Shown: positions 33,270 through 45,370, numbered from the stretch's first letter. The stretch is 64,000 bases of DNA from Siphonodentalium dalli (GCA_032622095.1 CP136068.1:115121509-115185508); one strand, 5' to 3'. Program-made: numbers and translations. Notes: a model not told the origin generated them from the letters alone.

Positions 33270-33725
33270 TTAAAGGCCCACTTTATTTTCGAACCACCAG
33301 ATCACATTATATACAACATATTCCATATTAAATACCATTTGAAAGAGGAACCTCCAAAACATTGATCTGTCAACTGATCAGGTCGAATAAACTGGGAAAA
33401 TATTGTTTTTTGTCGAGGTACTGAGGTGTGTTATGTGATTAATTGTGATCCGGACTGTACAGTGTACTATAAAGTCTATTATTCTCAATGGAAGGATAAT
33501 AACTCTATCTCTTAGTTTGAATTCTGATGCATTCTGGGTTGACAAACGGGGGAAGTCTTGGAATGAATCTGATAGTCTATATCACTTGGTGGACACTACA
33601 AGGTCACAGCTGTTCCACATTCTGGTGGAATATATATATTTTTGGTTCCTCTTCCAAATGTTATATAATATGGGATATGTTGTGTATAATGTAATCTGCT
33701 CATTCGAAAATTAAGTGGGCCTTTA
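33270..33725. mobile_element. Long-TIR element, about 455 bp
   Basis: Arms of about 85 bp start TTAAAGGCCCACTTTATTTT and end with the inverse; they pair through GAGGAACC. An open frame inside follows the right arm and is not a gene. Confidence 0.85.
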
Positions 33726-33741
33726 ACAAAAACAAAATATA

Positions 33742-35476
33742 TCTATATATATAAAACCCGTCGTCTGTGTGTGTGTGTGTGTGTGTATCTGTCTGTGTGT
33801 GTATAACTCGGTCACGCTTTTGGCGCGTTTATAACTTTTCAACCATGCGTCCAATGTGGCCCAAATTTGTACCCCGACCTATCGTGTGTCATAAAAGGCG
33901 ACTCACCAAATTTCACGCCGATTGGTTAAAGCAAACCTGAGATCTAACATGCTCCCCAAATGCAGCATTTGCACTCAAGTAGACACTATTTCTTATGACG
34001 TTAGTCGAAATGACGTCATTGACGTCGAACGCAAACCAACACTTGCTTTGCTATTGTAGGCGAAACTTCCATGCGCTCTACCAAAGCGTTGTTGGAAATT
34101 AATGTGTCAGTTCAGGTTCAGTGTGAATTTAGGTAACGAATGTTGATTTTGTCGCGGAAGTGCATGTATAGTGGGTGTATAGAGTCAAGACTCGAACGTT
34201 CTACCGTCGTTGGGAAAGGGTGGATGTAGTGGTGTGCAGATCCAAGACTCAAACGTTCGTCGTTGGGAATGGGTGCTAATATGCTATTTTAATTTGCCAG
34301 TTGGGTCTGAACATAAGTAAAGAATGCTGTCTTTGATACGAAAGTTGTGTAATGAGTGTGGAATCGAAGGAGTACCGGTATACAAGTGGGTAGGCGGTAC
34401 CCAGTGGGTACCGTGAACTCAGTAAATTCGCCGGAACTCAGTTGGAGAAAGCACATTTCCGGGACAGGCCTAATAATAGGGCCTACAGTGTAAACAATAC
34501 TGCCAACGCTAATTAATGCTCTTTTAATCTTTCTGTTGAGTGCAAATCTGATACAAGAATAAATGTTTAAAAGATCACAATGTGCGCGAAGCGCACGCAG
34601 TTTAAATTCATATAATGTGCGCGAAGCTCACAAAGGGGCTGCAGGCCCCTCCCCCGCTAAATAAAGGTTCAGAATTGAGCCTGTTTCAGTTAGTATAGAT
34701 TAAGTAAAATATCTTGATTGTTGCGTTCCATATATGTGCATGCATATACGTGGGTTAGGGAGATGATGGTGGGGGCAAAAATACAGTTTTATTGAAATAA
34801 AGTGTTCATACAAATGGGCCATGCAGTGTAGGGCGTGTGATCAATAGGTTGCATGTTGAATACAGGGTCCGTTTAAAATGTGCTGCAAGCTCCCTATATG
34901 TGCGCGAAGCTCACGCAGTTTAAGATCATATAATGTGCGCGAAGCGCAGAAAGGGGCTGTACATAGGCCCCTCCCCCTCTAGATAAAGATTCCGAAGTGA
35001 GCCTGTTTCAGTTAGTATTATAGATAAAGTAAAATATTTTGATTGTTGCGTTCCATATGTGCATGCATATACATGGGTCGGGGAGATGGGGGTGGGAGTA
35101 AAAATACAGTTTTATTGAAATAAAGTGTTCATACAAACGGGCCGCGCAGTGCAGGCGTGTGATCATTAGGCGGCATGCTGGATACAGGTTCCAAAGGGGG
35201 TCCGTTCGAAATGTGCAGCAAGCTCCCGAATGTAGGCTCCTGAATTGAGTATGTTTCAGTTGGTGCATAGTATTTAAATAATATACTGATTTTGTTTCGT
35301 TGCGCATATGTGGACTGGGTGTGTAGAAATACAGTTTTAGTGAAATAAAGTGTTCCAACGCGCATCCAGTAACAAAAAGGAGAAGCATGACCATTCCATG
35401 TGTCCATGAACGCGGACACAAGAAAATAACAAAGAAAATTTATATACCCGTCATTTTGTGACGGGCAACCCCCTAG
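33742..35476 (+). mobile_element. Helitron-like element, unit 1
   Basis: Begins TCTATATATATAAAACCCGT after A and ends CCCCCTAG before T. A hairpin CCCGTCATTTTGTGACGGG lies about 8 nt upstream of CTAG, the classic Helitron 3' arrangement with insertion between A and T and no duplication. Inside: a GT microsatellite, then about three related 200-300 bp blocks with GTGCGCGAAGC and CCTGTTTCAGTTAGTAT. No Rep/helicase frame, so non-autonomous. Confidence 0.85.
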
Positions 35477-35477
35477 T

Positions 35478-37212
35478 ATATATATAAAACCCATCGTCTG
35501 TGTGTGTATGTGTGTGTGTGTGTAACTCAGTCACGCTTTTGGCGCGTTTATAACTTTTCAACCATGCGTCCAATGTGGCCCAAATTTGTACCACGACATA
35601 TAGTGTGCCATCAAAGGTGAGTCACTAAATTTCATGCCGATTGGTCAAAGCAAACCTGAGATCTAACATGGTCCCCAAATGCAGCATTTGCACTCAAGTA
35701 GACACTATTTCTTATGACGTTTGTCAAAATGATGTCATTGAAGTCGAACGCAAACCAACACTTGCTTTGCTATTGTAGGCGAAATTTCCATGCGCTCTAC
35801 CAAAGCGTTGTTGGAAATAGGCGCTAAATTGATATGTCAGTTCAGGTTCAGTGTGAATTTAGGTAACGAATGTTGATTTTGTCGCGGAAGTGCATGTAGC
35901 GGGGTGTAGAGTCAAGACTCGAACGTTCTATCGTCGTTGGGAATGGGTGGATGTAGTGGTGTGCAGAGTCAAGACTCGAATGTTCGTCGTTGGGAATTGG
36001 TGCTAATATGGTATTTTAATTTGCCAGTTGGGTTTGAACATAAGTAAAGAATGCTGTCTTTGATACGAAAGTTGTGCATTGAGTGTGTAATCGAAGGAGT
36101 ACCAGTATACACGGAAGATGGCGAATGGACAAAGTCTGACCTCCCGCCAGTGGGTACCGTGAACTCAGTAAATTCGCCGGAACTCAGTTGGAAAAAACAC
36201 ATTCCGGGGACAGGCCTAATAATAGGGCATACAGTGTAAACAATACTGCCGACGCTAATTAATGCTCTTTTAATATTTCGGTTGAGTGCAAATCTGATAC
36301 AAGAATAAATGTTTAAAAGATCACAATGCGCGAAGCGCACGCAGTTTTAAATTCATATAATGAATTTAAACTCACAAAGGGGCTGCAGGCCCCTCCCCCG
36401 CTAAATAAAGGTTACGAATTGAGCCTGTTTCAGTTAGTATAGATTAAGTAAAATTTCTTGATTGTTGCGTTCCATATTAATATGTGAATGCATATACTTG
36501 GGTTGGGGAGATGATGGTGGGGGCAAAAATATAGTTTTATTGAAATAAAGTGTTCATACAAATGGGCCACGCAGTGCAGGGCGTGTGGTCAATAGGCTGC
36601 ATGTTGAATACAGGGTCCGTTTACAATGTGCTGCAAGCTCCCTATATGTGCACGAAGCTCACACAGTTTAAGACCATATAATGTGCGCGAAGTGCAGAAA
36701 GGGGCTGTAGGCCCCCCTCTAAATAAAGATTCCGAATTGAGCCTGTTTCAGTTAGCATATTATATAAAGTAAAATGTTTTGATTGTTACGTTCCATATGT
36801 GCATGCATATACATGGGTTGGGGAGATGGGATGGGGGTAAAAATTCAGTTTTATTGAATAAAAGTGTCCATACAAACGGGCTGCGCAGTGCAGGCGTGTG
36901 ATCATTAGGCGGCATGCTGAATACAGGTTCCAAAGGGGGTCCGTTCAAAATGTGCAGCAAGCTCCTGAATTGAGTATGTTTCAGTTGGTGCATAGTATTT
37001 AAATAATATACTGATTTTGTTTCGTTCAATATGTGCATGCGCATATGTGGACTGGGTGTGTAGAAATACAGTTTAAGTTAAATAAAGTGTTCCAACGCGC
37101 ATCCAGTAACAAAAAGAGAAGCATGACCATTCCATGTGTCCATGAACGCGGACACTAGAAAATAACAAAGAAAACTTATATACCCGTCATTTTGTGACGG
37201 GCAACCCCCTAG
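35478..37212 (+). mobile_element. Helitron-like element, unit 2, directly abutting unit 1
   Basis: Repeats unit 1 almost throughout (ATATATATAAAACCC start; GCACGCTTTTGGCGCGTTTA-type text; the same internal blocks; the same terminal hairpin and CCCCCTAG). The first bases of the unit 1 5' end (TCT) are absent, so the 5' end of this copy is fused to the CTAG-T of unit 1. Confidence 0.84.
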
Positions 37213-37838
37213 TATTAATATAAAACAGAATAAAAATTAGTTTTAAAGCTAATGGCAAGTTGCGCTCCAAAATAATAATATTCACTTTCGATCGGTATCG
37301 GAATAGGTCGAGAAATATTTGAACTACATTTCAACGGGCATTATATGCCACAGAAAGACGCATTGAAGTCATATTTAATACAAAGTTGAACACGGTGTTT
37401 TGGGTCTCAAACAAACAACAGCCATGTGCACGGCACGGAACAGAAAATAGCATCCCGTGTTAGTCTATTCCTGATATGGTAGACATAAAGAGCGTTTCTT
37501 TCACTACTATGCAAAAAAATTTAAATAGCTGAAAAATGGCTGTGAGTCAACCTATCTTATAACTCCTTACAAATTACATAGCCATAGTGACAATTTGGCA
37601 GCTTGAACGAGCCATATCCGTTTAAAATGGAAATTCTGAAGAAGACAAATAACATCCATCGTGGGTACCGGTATCGCGAATCGCCACACCAGATTTGGTT
37701 GAAATAGGTCAAGGGGTCTGGATCTCTCTAACTTTCGTAGTCTTATGATCGTGTCTATCCTTCTTGCCTTTATTGTGACCGAACTGCACTGCATACATTT
37801 ATCTGCGCTATATACGTGTAAGTATGCCATATATAACA
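37213..37838. other. Unique sequence
   Basis: GTTAGTCTATTCCTGATA..ATAAAGAGC (37458-37493) resembles 56073-56105. Nothing else recognised. Confidence 0.4.
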
Positions 37839-37844
37839 TAAGTC

Positions 37845-38653
37845 TATGGGGCGCCATCCCTGCAAATATTTGTTTTCGGAGATATCTCCTCTTAATTCGG
37901 AGATATCTCCTCGGTTTCGAGGAGATATCTCCTTGGAATTGCAAATTTTCCTAGCAGATATCTGCTTGGAATATGGTCCATTATGGAGATATCTCCTTGG
38001 ATACAAGGAGATATCTGCTTGGATTATGGAGATATCTCCATGGATCCTAGGAGATATCTCCTCGCAACTACGAGATATCTGCTTGAAATATTTCCAACGA
38101 GATATCTCCTTGAAACCGAGAAGATATCTCCATATTCCAAGCAGATATCTCCTTGAAAATATTGATTATGGAGATATCTCCTTGGAAAACCGCGGCCATG
38201 AAATATTAATGATTTCTCCACAGTACATGTAGTATGTACATATACCGAGGGAGCCATTTTTCCATTTCTATGATCGAAATACATCCAAGCAGATATCTGC
38301 TTGAAATATTTTTCAAGCAGATATCTCCATAATCCGAGCAGATGTATGCTTGGATCCAAGGAGATATCTCCTTGAACATATTTCAAGGAGATATCTCCAT
38401 AATGCGAGCAGATATCAGCTTGGATCCAAGGAGATATCTCCTTGGATCCAAGCAGATATCTGCTCGCATTATGGAGATATCTCCTCGGTTTCAAGGAGAT
38501 ATCTCCTTGAAAATATTTCCGAGGAGATATCTCCATATTCCAAGCAGATATCTCCTTGAAACCGATGAGATATCTCCATAATGCGAGCAGATATCTGCTT
38601 GGATCCAAGGAGATATCTCCGAAAACGAATATTTGCAGGGATGGCGCCCCATA
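37845..38653. mobile_element. TIR element made of GATATC-centred palindromes
   Basis: TIRs TATGGGGCGCCATCCCTGCA (left) and its inverse (right), each running into GTTTTCGGAGATATCTCC. The flanking hexamer TAAGTC is present on both sides (37839-37844, 38654-38659), consistent with a target duplication. The body has about 27 copies of GATATC, mostly as GGAGATATCTCC or GCAGATATCTGC, joined by short CTTGGATCCAAG or ATGCGAGC/ATTATGG links, around a unique centre (about 38185-38285). Long frames on both strands are translations of the repeat. Confidence 0.9.
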
Positions 38654-38659
38654 TAAGTC

Positions 38660-39730
38660 CAACATAAGATCATCTATGTGTGGCGTAAGTAGCATTCGCG
38701 ATGATTCGTGGCCTTTTGCCACAACAAATGTATCGATGGTCATTGGATTATAATCATAAATCCACTCAAATTGCCTCGCGACATTGCCGCATGCCGCATT
38801 TAGATGTTGGCGATTTGCGGTGATCCGCCGCGATTATGAGTTGACCGATTGCCGCAATGAGCGCGAGCGGAATGAGGCTGCTTCGTCTTGCCCTTGTGGG
38901 TACTATAATCATGGCGTTGTATTAAATAAAGCCGAGTCTGAAATGGTATGGAATCTCACAGGGATGAAACAAGTTTGCAATGTTCATTGGAGTCCGATTA
39001 GCTCTGTTAGAAGAGTACTAGTAGGCTCCACAGACTAACTGTTAGTCTGTCACTGACTGAATATGTCGTGACCGGGTGACTGTCTCACTCTCAGTGTCTG
39101 GAAGTGGAACGTTCGCGCAGGCAGGAGCCTATTTTATTCATACTGCCATTACTGGGTATTACTAATTCGATAGGAACATAATTAGCCTAATGAGTCCCAG
39201 TATAATGTATCTTACTAGTCCTATTAGATTCCTTGTTATGATTTCAGTCCGTAATAATGATTAAATAAACTTCAAACGCTTTCATCTTCTTATTTTTGGG
39301 ATTTTTTATTTTAACCAAGGGGAGGTAATTGGTAAGGCCGGTGTTCTAAAATATAAGTATGGTTGTAAAATAAGTATGGTTTTTGGCTTAGGCATGCGCA
39401 TAGGACACAAAACATCTAATGCACGAGTATTGCGCATGCGCGCGTTGTGACCTTCACTGTGAGGTCTGTATAAACCGACTGTCAATCATTTTGTCTCTTT
39501 TATCGAGTTGAACTGAGCAATAACAATCAGACTTCTCGGATTTTGTGAGCTACATACGACAATTACATGCATCCCAAACTTGAAAATCGCTTTCAACTTC
39601 TAGGAAAACAATGACGTTTACTACGGTTTAGTCTGTAGGATTGTTTCAGTGCAGGAATCAATTATATTAACTTATAGGCGCTCTAGTCATCACTAAACGA
39701 GTTTGAGAACTCATATTTATTAATTATGAC
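38660..39730. other. Unique sequence with one inverted partner
   Basis: 39332-39384 (GGTGTTCTAAAATATAAGTA and onward) is the inverse of 45154-45204. Otherwise no feature. Confidence 0.45.
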
Positions 39731-39736
39731 TATGAC

Positions 39737-40068
39737 CAGGGGCGCCGGAAGCATCCAAGGGCAGGGGGGGGCAGAGCCTACAAAAAGGGCACTTTTCCGC
39801 AAAAAAGGGCATTTTCTCCGCAAACTCGGGAAAATAACCATAAATTCATTGTGGCAAAAATCCCTATTTTAATGGTACCCCCTATTTGTCGGTTTTTATG
39901 GCCGTTTTGTGATAAAATTGACAAAAAATTAATATTCCTTGTGAAATTGGTGGTATTTGGACCAAAAAAGTCACATTTTGCTATAAAAAGACGAGATTAA
40001 ACACACAAAAAGCATTTTCTGTCTCCAGAAAAAGGGCAAGTCCTGCCCCCGCTCGCCCCGGCCCCTTG
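39737..40068. mobile_element. Possible TIR element with GGGGC ends
   Basis: CAGGGGCGCCGG at the left and CCGGCCCCTTG at the right are inverses; AAAAAGGGCA words repeat inside. No convincing target duplication. Confidence 0.5.
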
Positions 40069-40429
40069 GTCACTTGGCCTTCAAGTCACTAAATTGACAA
40101 ATTAGAAAGTAATTTTGTCAAATCAATTTTGATTCCAATGTATTAGAACTAAATTATAAGTTAATATTATATAACTAATAGTAATATACTAGTACTGCTA
40201 TTTACTAGTCTGATTCTGAATATATTAATAATATTTATAAGGAAAGTCCTACTCCTAGTCCTAGTTTCCTTTCTTTTTAATTTTATGTTATATTTATATG
40301 TTCTTTATTTCGGACAAATGTGTCCATATATATGCCATAATATGGATTAGATAGAATATCTGAAACTAATATAGAATGTGGTTCCACATAGTAAATAGTT
40401 CTGAGTTATATTTAATATCTGAATTTCAA

Positions 40430-40800
40430 ATGGCAGAAATCAGAGAATTTGATTTTGGGCTTGTTTGGTTTCTCTCGCGGAAGCTGTAAATACTTTTTCT
40501 TCGTAACATCAGCAAGTTTGGCATCCACCTCGAGACAAACATCTCACTTGCGCTGCATGAACGTTCATATCCCATCAAGAGTCTGAATGAATTGTTATAG
40601 CAAACAATGCGAGTTTCCTCATGTTGGACCACGTAGTCCACAGATGTGAACAGTACATTGGAGCGACATATCGTTCAAACAGAAATGTTTTTACATGAAC
40701 AGAGCATCTCGGAAACCTCCTAACCAGCATGTTTGCATGCCCTTGCGCATACAGATCTGAATTGACGTGCGATATCATCAGTGAGATCTTCCATTATAAT
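40430..40800 (-). pseudogene. LINE reverse transcriptase C-terminal fragment
   Basis: The minus strand reads LYAQGHANMLVRRF..CSVHVKTFLFERYVAPMYCSHLW, then after a frameshift near 40620 YNNSFRLLMGYERSCSASEMF and a basic tail. This is the post-catalytic connection region typical of one common LINE type in invertebrates (LYARGN.L..KF..CS..VK..LF..YC.P.Y..LW; Y...R.L...R..SAS.MF). Nothing of the catalytic domain is nearby, so this is a truncated or rearranged relic. The clade is not assignable from this fragment. Confidence 0.7.
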
Positions 40801-40849
40801 ATGACCAAGATACATGTATTTAATTGATGTATATAACTCAATCCCGATT

Positions 40850-41345
40850 CGTAATATGGCCACCGATAGCCATCTTGGATTTTGCTCTTTGCATGACTAA
40901 ATCCTTTGGCTCACTCTACAGTACAGAGCACATCCCTCAATCAATCGTCATCAGACTTCATTATATTCATGTTCGGGGTGACCAGTAGATGGGAGCTATC
41001 AAATGTTTTTGAATTTCATTGGGAAAACATGGCCGCCTGCAGCCATCTTGGATTTAACTTTTTATATATATCTTCATGTTGACGACTTGACGTCTAGTGT
41101 AATAGTATTACTATTACTTAGAAATTTCAACATGCACTCCACATTCCTTCTCAGGAGACGGGAGCGATTGCTCTCGCAACCATACACACTCTCAATTTTT
41201 AATTTACGGGGTCGCCAATACGACAACGACCACCGCCTGGTCAAACTACACACACGTACCAAGTTTCGTCCCGATCGGTCGAGAATAGTAGATTTGTATA
41301 AATGACAGACAGACAGACAGACAGACAAACAGAGGTCTTCAAAAA
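40850..41345. repeat. Satellite A-related units and (CAGA)n tail
   Basis: GCCATCTTGGATTT, TTTGCATGACTAAATCC and ATGGGAGC words as in 1680-2440, then unique text ending GACAGACAGACAGACAGACA. Confidence 0.7.
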
Positions 41346-41645
41346 ATATATATGAGATGAATGAATTTAAGCCATTAATAAGCGCAAAGTACACTTGTGA
41401 CTTGTGTGCTCTACGACTGATGCAAACAACATGGTAATTATAATGGAAATTAATAAACGGCTGGAGTCATAAATAAATTTTCATTATAAATACCATGTTA
41501 TTTTATTCGTTCATAGAGCACACGAGTGTATTTTGCACTAATACATGTCTCAAATTCATCCATTTGTTGCATAAACTCTGTTGATTATAAACTGAGATGG
41601 TCACACAAATGGTCGGATTTAGTGTACAGTCCCCATTTAAGCTAT
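41346..41645. mobile_element. MITE family E, copy 1
   Basis: GAATGAATTTAAGCC..AGCGCAAAGTACACTTGTG at the left and GTGTATTTTGCACT..CAAATTCATCCATTTGTTGC..GGTCGGATTTAGTG at the right are inverses. Shares both halves with 63015-63225. Confidence 0.72.
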
Positions 41646-41779
41646 CCATGCCCAGCCAAGCCCGACAGAAAAATCAACCGTCACTCAAAGAGGGCACGTC
41701 CTTTCTCTGGGCGGCGACTCTGAGCGATGAATGGGAATGAAAATGACCGCTAGCTGGTGTTGAGTTCTTTATATCTATA

Positions 41780-41992
41780 TTATCTCCTAATTAGGAGATG
41801 ATAATATCTCCCAATTAGGAGACACTAAGTCCTAATTAGGAGATAATAACTCCTGTATCTCCTAATTAGGAGATAATATATCCTAATTAGGAGATACTAT
41901 AAGTCCTAATTAGAATATAATATCTCCTAATTAGGAGATACTAAGTCCTAATTAGGGGATACTATCTCCTACTTAGGGAGATACTATATCTC
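41780..41992. repeat. CTAATTAG palindrome array
   Basis: Seven perfect CTAATTAG cores, most within TCCTAATTAGGA(GA), plus two near-misses (CCCAATTAGG, CCTACTTAGG), spaced by short AT links. No flanking TIR found. Confidence 0.9.
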
Positions 41993-41999
41993 ATAGTAT

Positions 42000-43600
42000 T
42001 TTTTGTTAGGTGGCACTAAAACGCTTCCATACATATTTGACCTTTTTGTATGATTGGCTGCGGACACACGTATCGCGGTAGCGATGACATATTAGGTGTG
42101 ACAATTTATTATGGTGGAGTTTGGTGACAATTGGTTAATTGGTCGAGTCGACTCATTATGCTGAAACTCAGCGGGCAACATAACCAGCTATGGCACAGAA
42201 ATATGACGACAGATTGTCACCAAATAAGCACTATAATAAATTGTCACACCTACCATGCCATCGCATTGTGGTACGTGTATCCGCAGCCATTATTTAGATA
42301 AAATCGTTCATGATAATCCCTCTCCAGTCTCCAATACATATGTGCCAACCATACTTATTTGTGACAAAAATCAATACTTATTTTGCAAACGACAAAATGT
42401 ATTGTAAATGTTAGAATCCTTAAAACAATTGTAAAATCGGTACGCATTTCTGCTTCCAGATGTTCTTTAGTTTGGTAATCTTAAAAGAGGACACCCGTCA
42501 TCCCCGATAATCCGCTTTCAAGTCATATTATACCCAGTTTTTTGACAACCCGTATACTTATTTGTCAGAAAAATCAATACTTATTTTGCAAACGAAAATA
42601 TTTCTTGTTAATGTTAGAAGCATTAAAGCAATTGTACAATCGGTATGCATTTCTGCTTCCAGATGTTCTTTAGTATATGATAATCTTAAAAGATGACACC
42701 CGTTATCCCCGATAATCCGCTATCCAGTCATACCGAGCTATTTGACAACCATACTTATTTGTCGGAAAAATCAATACTTATTTTGCAAACGAAAATATTT
42801 CTTGTTAATGTTAGAAGCATTAAAGCAATTGTACAATCGGTATGCATTTCTGCTTCCAGATGTTCTTTAGTATGATAATCTTAAAAGATGACACCCGTTA
42901 TCCCCGATAATCCGCTATCCAGTCATACCAAGCTATTTGACAACCATACTTATTTGTCGGAAAAATCAATACTTATTTTGCAAACGAAAATATTTCTTGT
43001 TAATGTTAGAAGCATTAAAGCAATTGTACAATCGGTATGCATTTCTGCTTCCAGATGTTCTTTAGTATGATAATCTTAAAAGATGACACCCGTTATCCCC
43101 GATAATCCGTTATCCAGTCATACCGAGCTATTTGACAACCATACTTATTTGTCGGAAAAATCAATACTTATTTTACTTTGTAATTAAAACAAATGTGGGA
43201 TCTGTATAATAAGTATGCAATTTCATTCTCATATTTGACCTTTTTGTATGATTATCTAGATAGAAATTGTTCATGATAATCCCTCTGCAGTCTCCAACCA
43301 TGTCTATATAGCCTACATATGTGCCAACCATACTTATTTGTCAGAAAAATCAATACTTATTTTGCAAACGAAACCATGACTTGTTAAAGTTAGACGCCTT
43401 AAAATAATTGTACAATCGGTATGCATTTCTGCTTCCAGATGTTCTTTATTATGATAATCTTAAAAGATGACACCCGTTATAATTATCCCCGATATTCCGC
43501 TTTACAGTCATACCGAACAATATTTGACAACAATACTTATTTGTCGGAAAAATCAATACTTATTTTACTTACAAATTAAAACATGTGATTATGTGAATGT
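42000..43600. repeat. Satellite C array, about 195-bp unit
   Basis: Units contain CAACCATACTTATTTGTC, CAATACTTATTTTGCAAACG, ACAATCGGTATGCATTTCTG and GATAATCTTAAAAGATGACA. Starts at about 42353, 42547, 42743, 42938, 43133, 43325 and 43525. Units at 42700-43130 are nearly identical. Some links carry CATATTTGACCTTTTTGTAT. Confidence 0.92.
42056..42288. mobile_element. MITE inserted in satellite C, with empty site
   Basis: TIR GGCTGCGGACACACGTA-like at the left and TACGTGTATCCGCAGCC at the right, flanked by ATT (42053-42055, 42289-42291). The uninterrupted sequence GTATGATTATCTAGATA is at about 43244-43260, confirming insertion with a 3-bp duplication. Confidence 0.88.
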
Positions 43601-44165
43601 GTACATATGCTGCAACATTCTCAATCTTTTGTATATATCTTCTAATTGTATCTCAATATCTATTTGATAAGAGAATAAACGTATATATATCTAAATGACC
43701 GCGAACCGTTTATTGGGAATTTGGGATTGGGGCCCGGGAGGATTTGGAATGACAGTATGTCCTCCCCCACGACCCACTTAGGAATGATGTTGGGTGTTAT
43801 AAATGGTGATATAACAATGAAAAATGATGGGAAAATGATCTAAACTTTTTTTTTTACTTCTTCTTTTTCGCTTTTCTCCCTAATTATGTATACTGTTTCT
43901 GCGTTTCAATTGTTCTTTTTCTTCTTCCCTCGAGTGGTATATATTGATGGCCCCTGGTGGTGGTTTCCTGTCGGTCCTACCAGAGGTCTATCATACCCTA
44001 TTAGGCCACTTCAAGTAAATGTTGCTACTGGTGTGACCTCTTACTGCAAAACCACTTCAAGTCAGCCTGCATGCATGTGTACGTATGGTCATGGTTGGTC
44101 CATGGACACAATGCACCGACTGGAAAGAGTTCACATCGTGCGAGACTTGCATGGCTTGGGATTAA
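43601..44165. other. Sequence with no recognised gene
   Basis: A 98-codon plus frame at 43886 has no motif that I recognise. Confidence 0.4.
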
Positions 44166-44169
44166 AGGG

Positions 44170-44349
44170 TACTGTACACTGAATCCGGCTATTTATGAGA
44201 CCATCTCCTTTTATACTCAACATAATATATATGAATGAATGAATTTGAGCCATTAATTAGCGCAAAGTACACTTGTGACTTGTGTGCTCTACGAATGATG
44301 CAAACAACATGGTAATTATAATGGAAATTAATAAACGGCTGGAGTCATA
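44170..44349. mobile_element. MITE family E, left half only
   Basis: Matches 41346-41480 through GGCTGGAGTCATAAATAAAT, then joins directly to satellite C at TTGACAACC. Confidence 0.75.
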
Positions 44350-44620
44350 AATAAATTTGACAACCATACTTATTTGTCGGAAAAAACAATACTTATTTTG
44401 CAAACGAAACCATGTCTTGTTAAAGTTAGAAGCCTTAAAACAATTGTACAATCGGTATGCATGTCTGCTTCCAGATATTCTTTATTATGATAATCTTAAA
44501 AGATAACACCCGTTACCCACCGGCGATATTCCGCTTTCCAGCCATATATACCGAGCTATTTGACAACCATACTTATTTGTCAGAAAAATCAATACTTATT
44601 TTACTTACAAATTTTAAAAA
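44350..44620. repeat. Satellite C, outlying units
   Basis: One and a half units, continuing the array beyond the half MITE. Confidence 0.85.
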
Positions 44621-45370
44621 ACCAACGACAAAGTCACGACATTCAGATTTGTAAGCCGTTCCATGTGTTGTTTGTGTGGCATTATATAATAAATGTAGTA
44701 AATTGGATTAACACAGAAATCAGATGCAATTTATGTTTGGAATAACTCAAATTACATTCCTGAAATTTGTTCATTTTCCATATACTTTTCAATTTGTCGG
44801 GTCTAATTGTGTTTTAGCGTCTCTGTGGGCCTATATGTGATGTCCCCAGGGTTGTGAATTTCATTTGGAAGGGAAGAAGCACATAATTAATCATAGATGT
44901 ACAAACACCAAACTTAATATGTATACATAACGCGCAATTCCCAAATTATTTTGTGTGATGTGATAATAAGATTCATTTTGCTCGCCAAAATTGTGTATGT
45001 TCCTTTCGTGTGACTATATATCGATTAAATCATTCAATTTTCACTTGCTTGAAGATCGGTCCTGAACACCCACTCTTTGGTGATACTGTTTCCCACCGAG
45101 GCGCAACCTACGTTTTATGGGAGGAGTGAACATGCGCAGACGAAAAAAACATAAAAAACCATACTTATTTTACAACCATACTTATATTTTAGAACACCGG
45201 CTCTACTTTCCGGGTAATACTTTTTCCGTCTACTGTTCCGGCCCGGACCCCCCCCCCCCCCCCTATTTACCGAGAACAACCGAGAACAACCGAGAACAAG
45301 TCCAAAATTAATAAATATAGTGTATAGTATAGTGTATATATCACTCTTAAGTAGATATTGTACTATATCT
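44621..45370. other. Mostly unique, with an inverted partner and short direct repeats
   Basis: 45154-45204 is the inverse of 39332-39384. ACCGAGAACA is repeated three times (45270-45299) after a C-run. Confidence 0.5.

Noticed and set aside
33445-33714. 89-codon plus-strand frame
   Set aside because: It lies inside a long-TIR element and its 3' half is the terminal arm.
35008-37044. Frames up to 137 codons in the Helitron units
   Set aside because: They recur in both tandem units with frameshifts between them and show no Rep, helicase or other domain.
37845-38653. CRISPR-like array
   Set aside because: The repeats are short palindromes with variable, self-similar spacers, the element has transposon ends, and the DNA is animal.
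38024-38743. Long open frames on both strands (up to 239 codons) with repeated RYL and ISP words
   Set aside because: Translation of the palindrome array; it appears in several frames and both strands and contains only repeat-derived residues.
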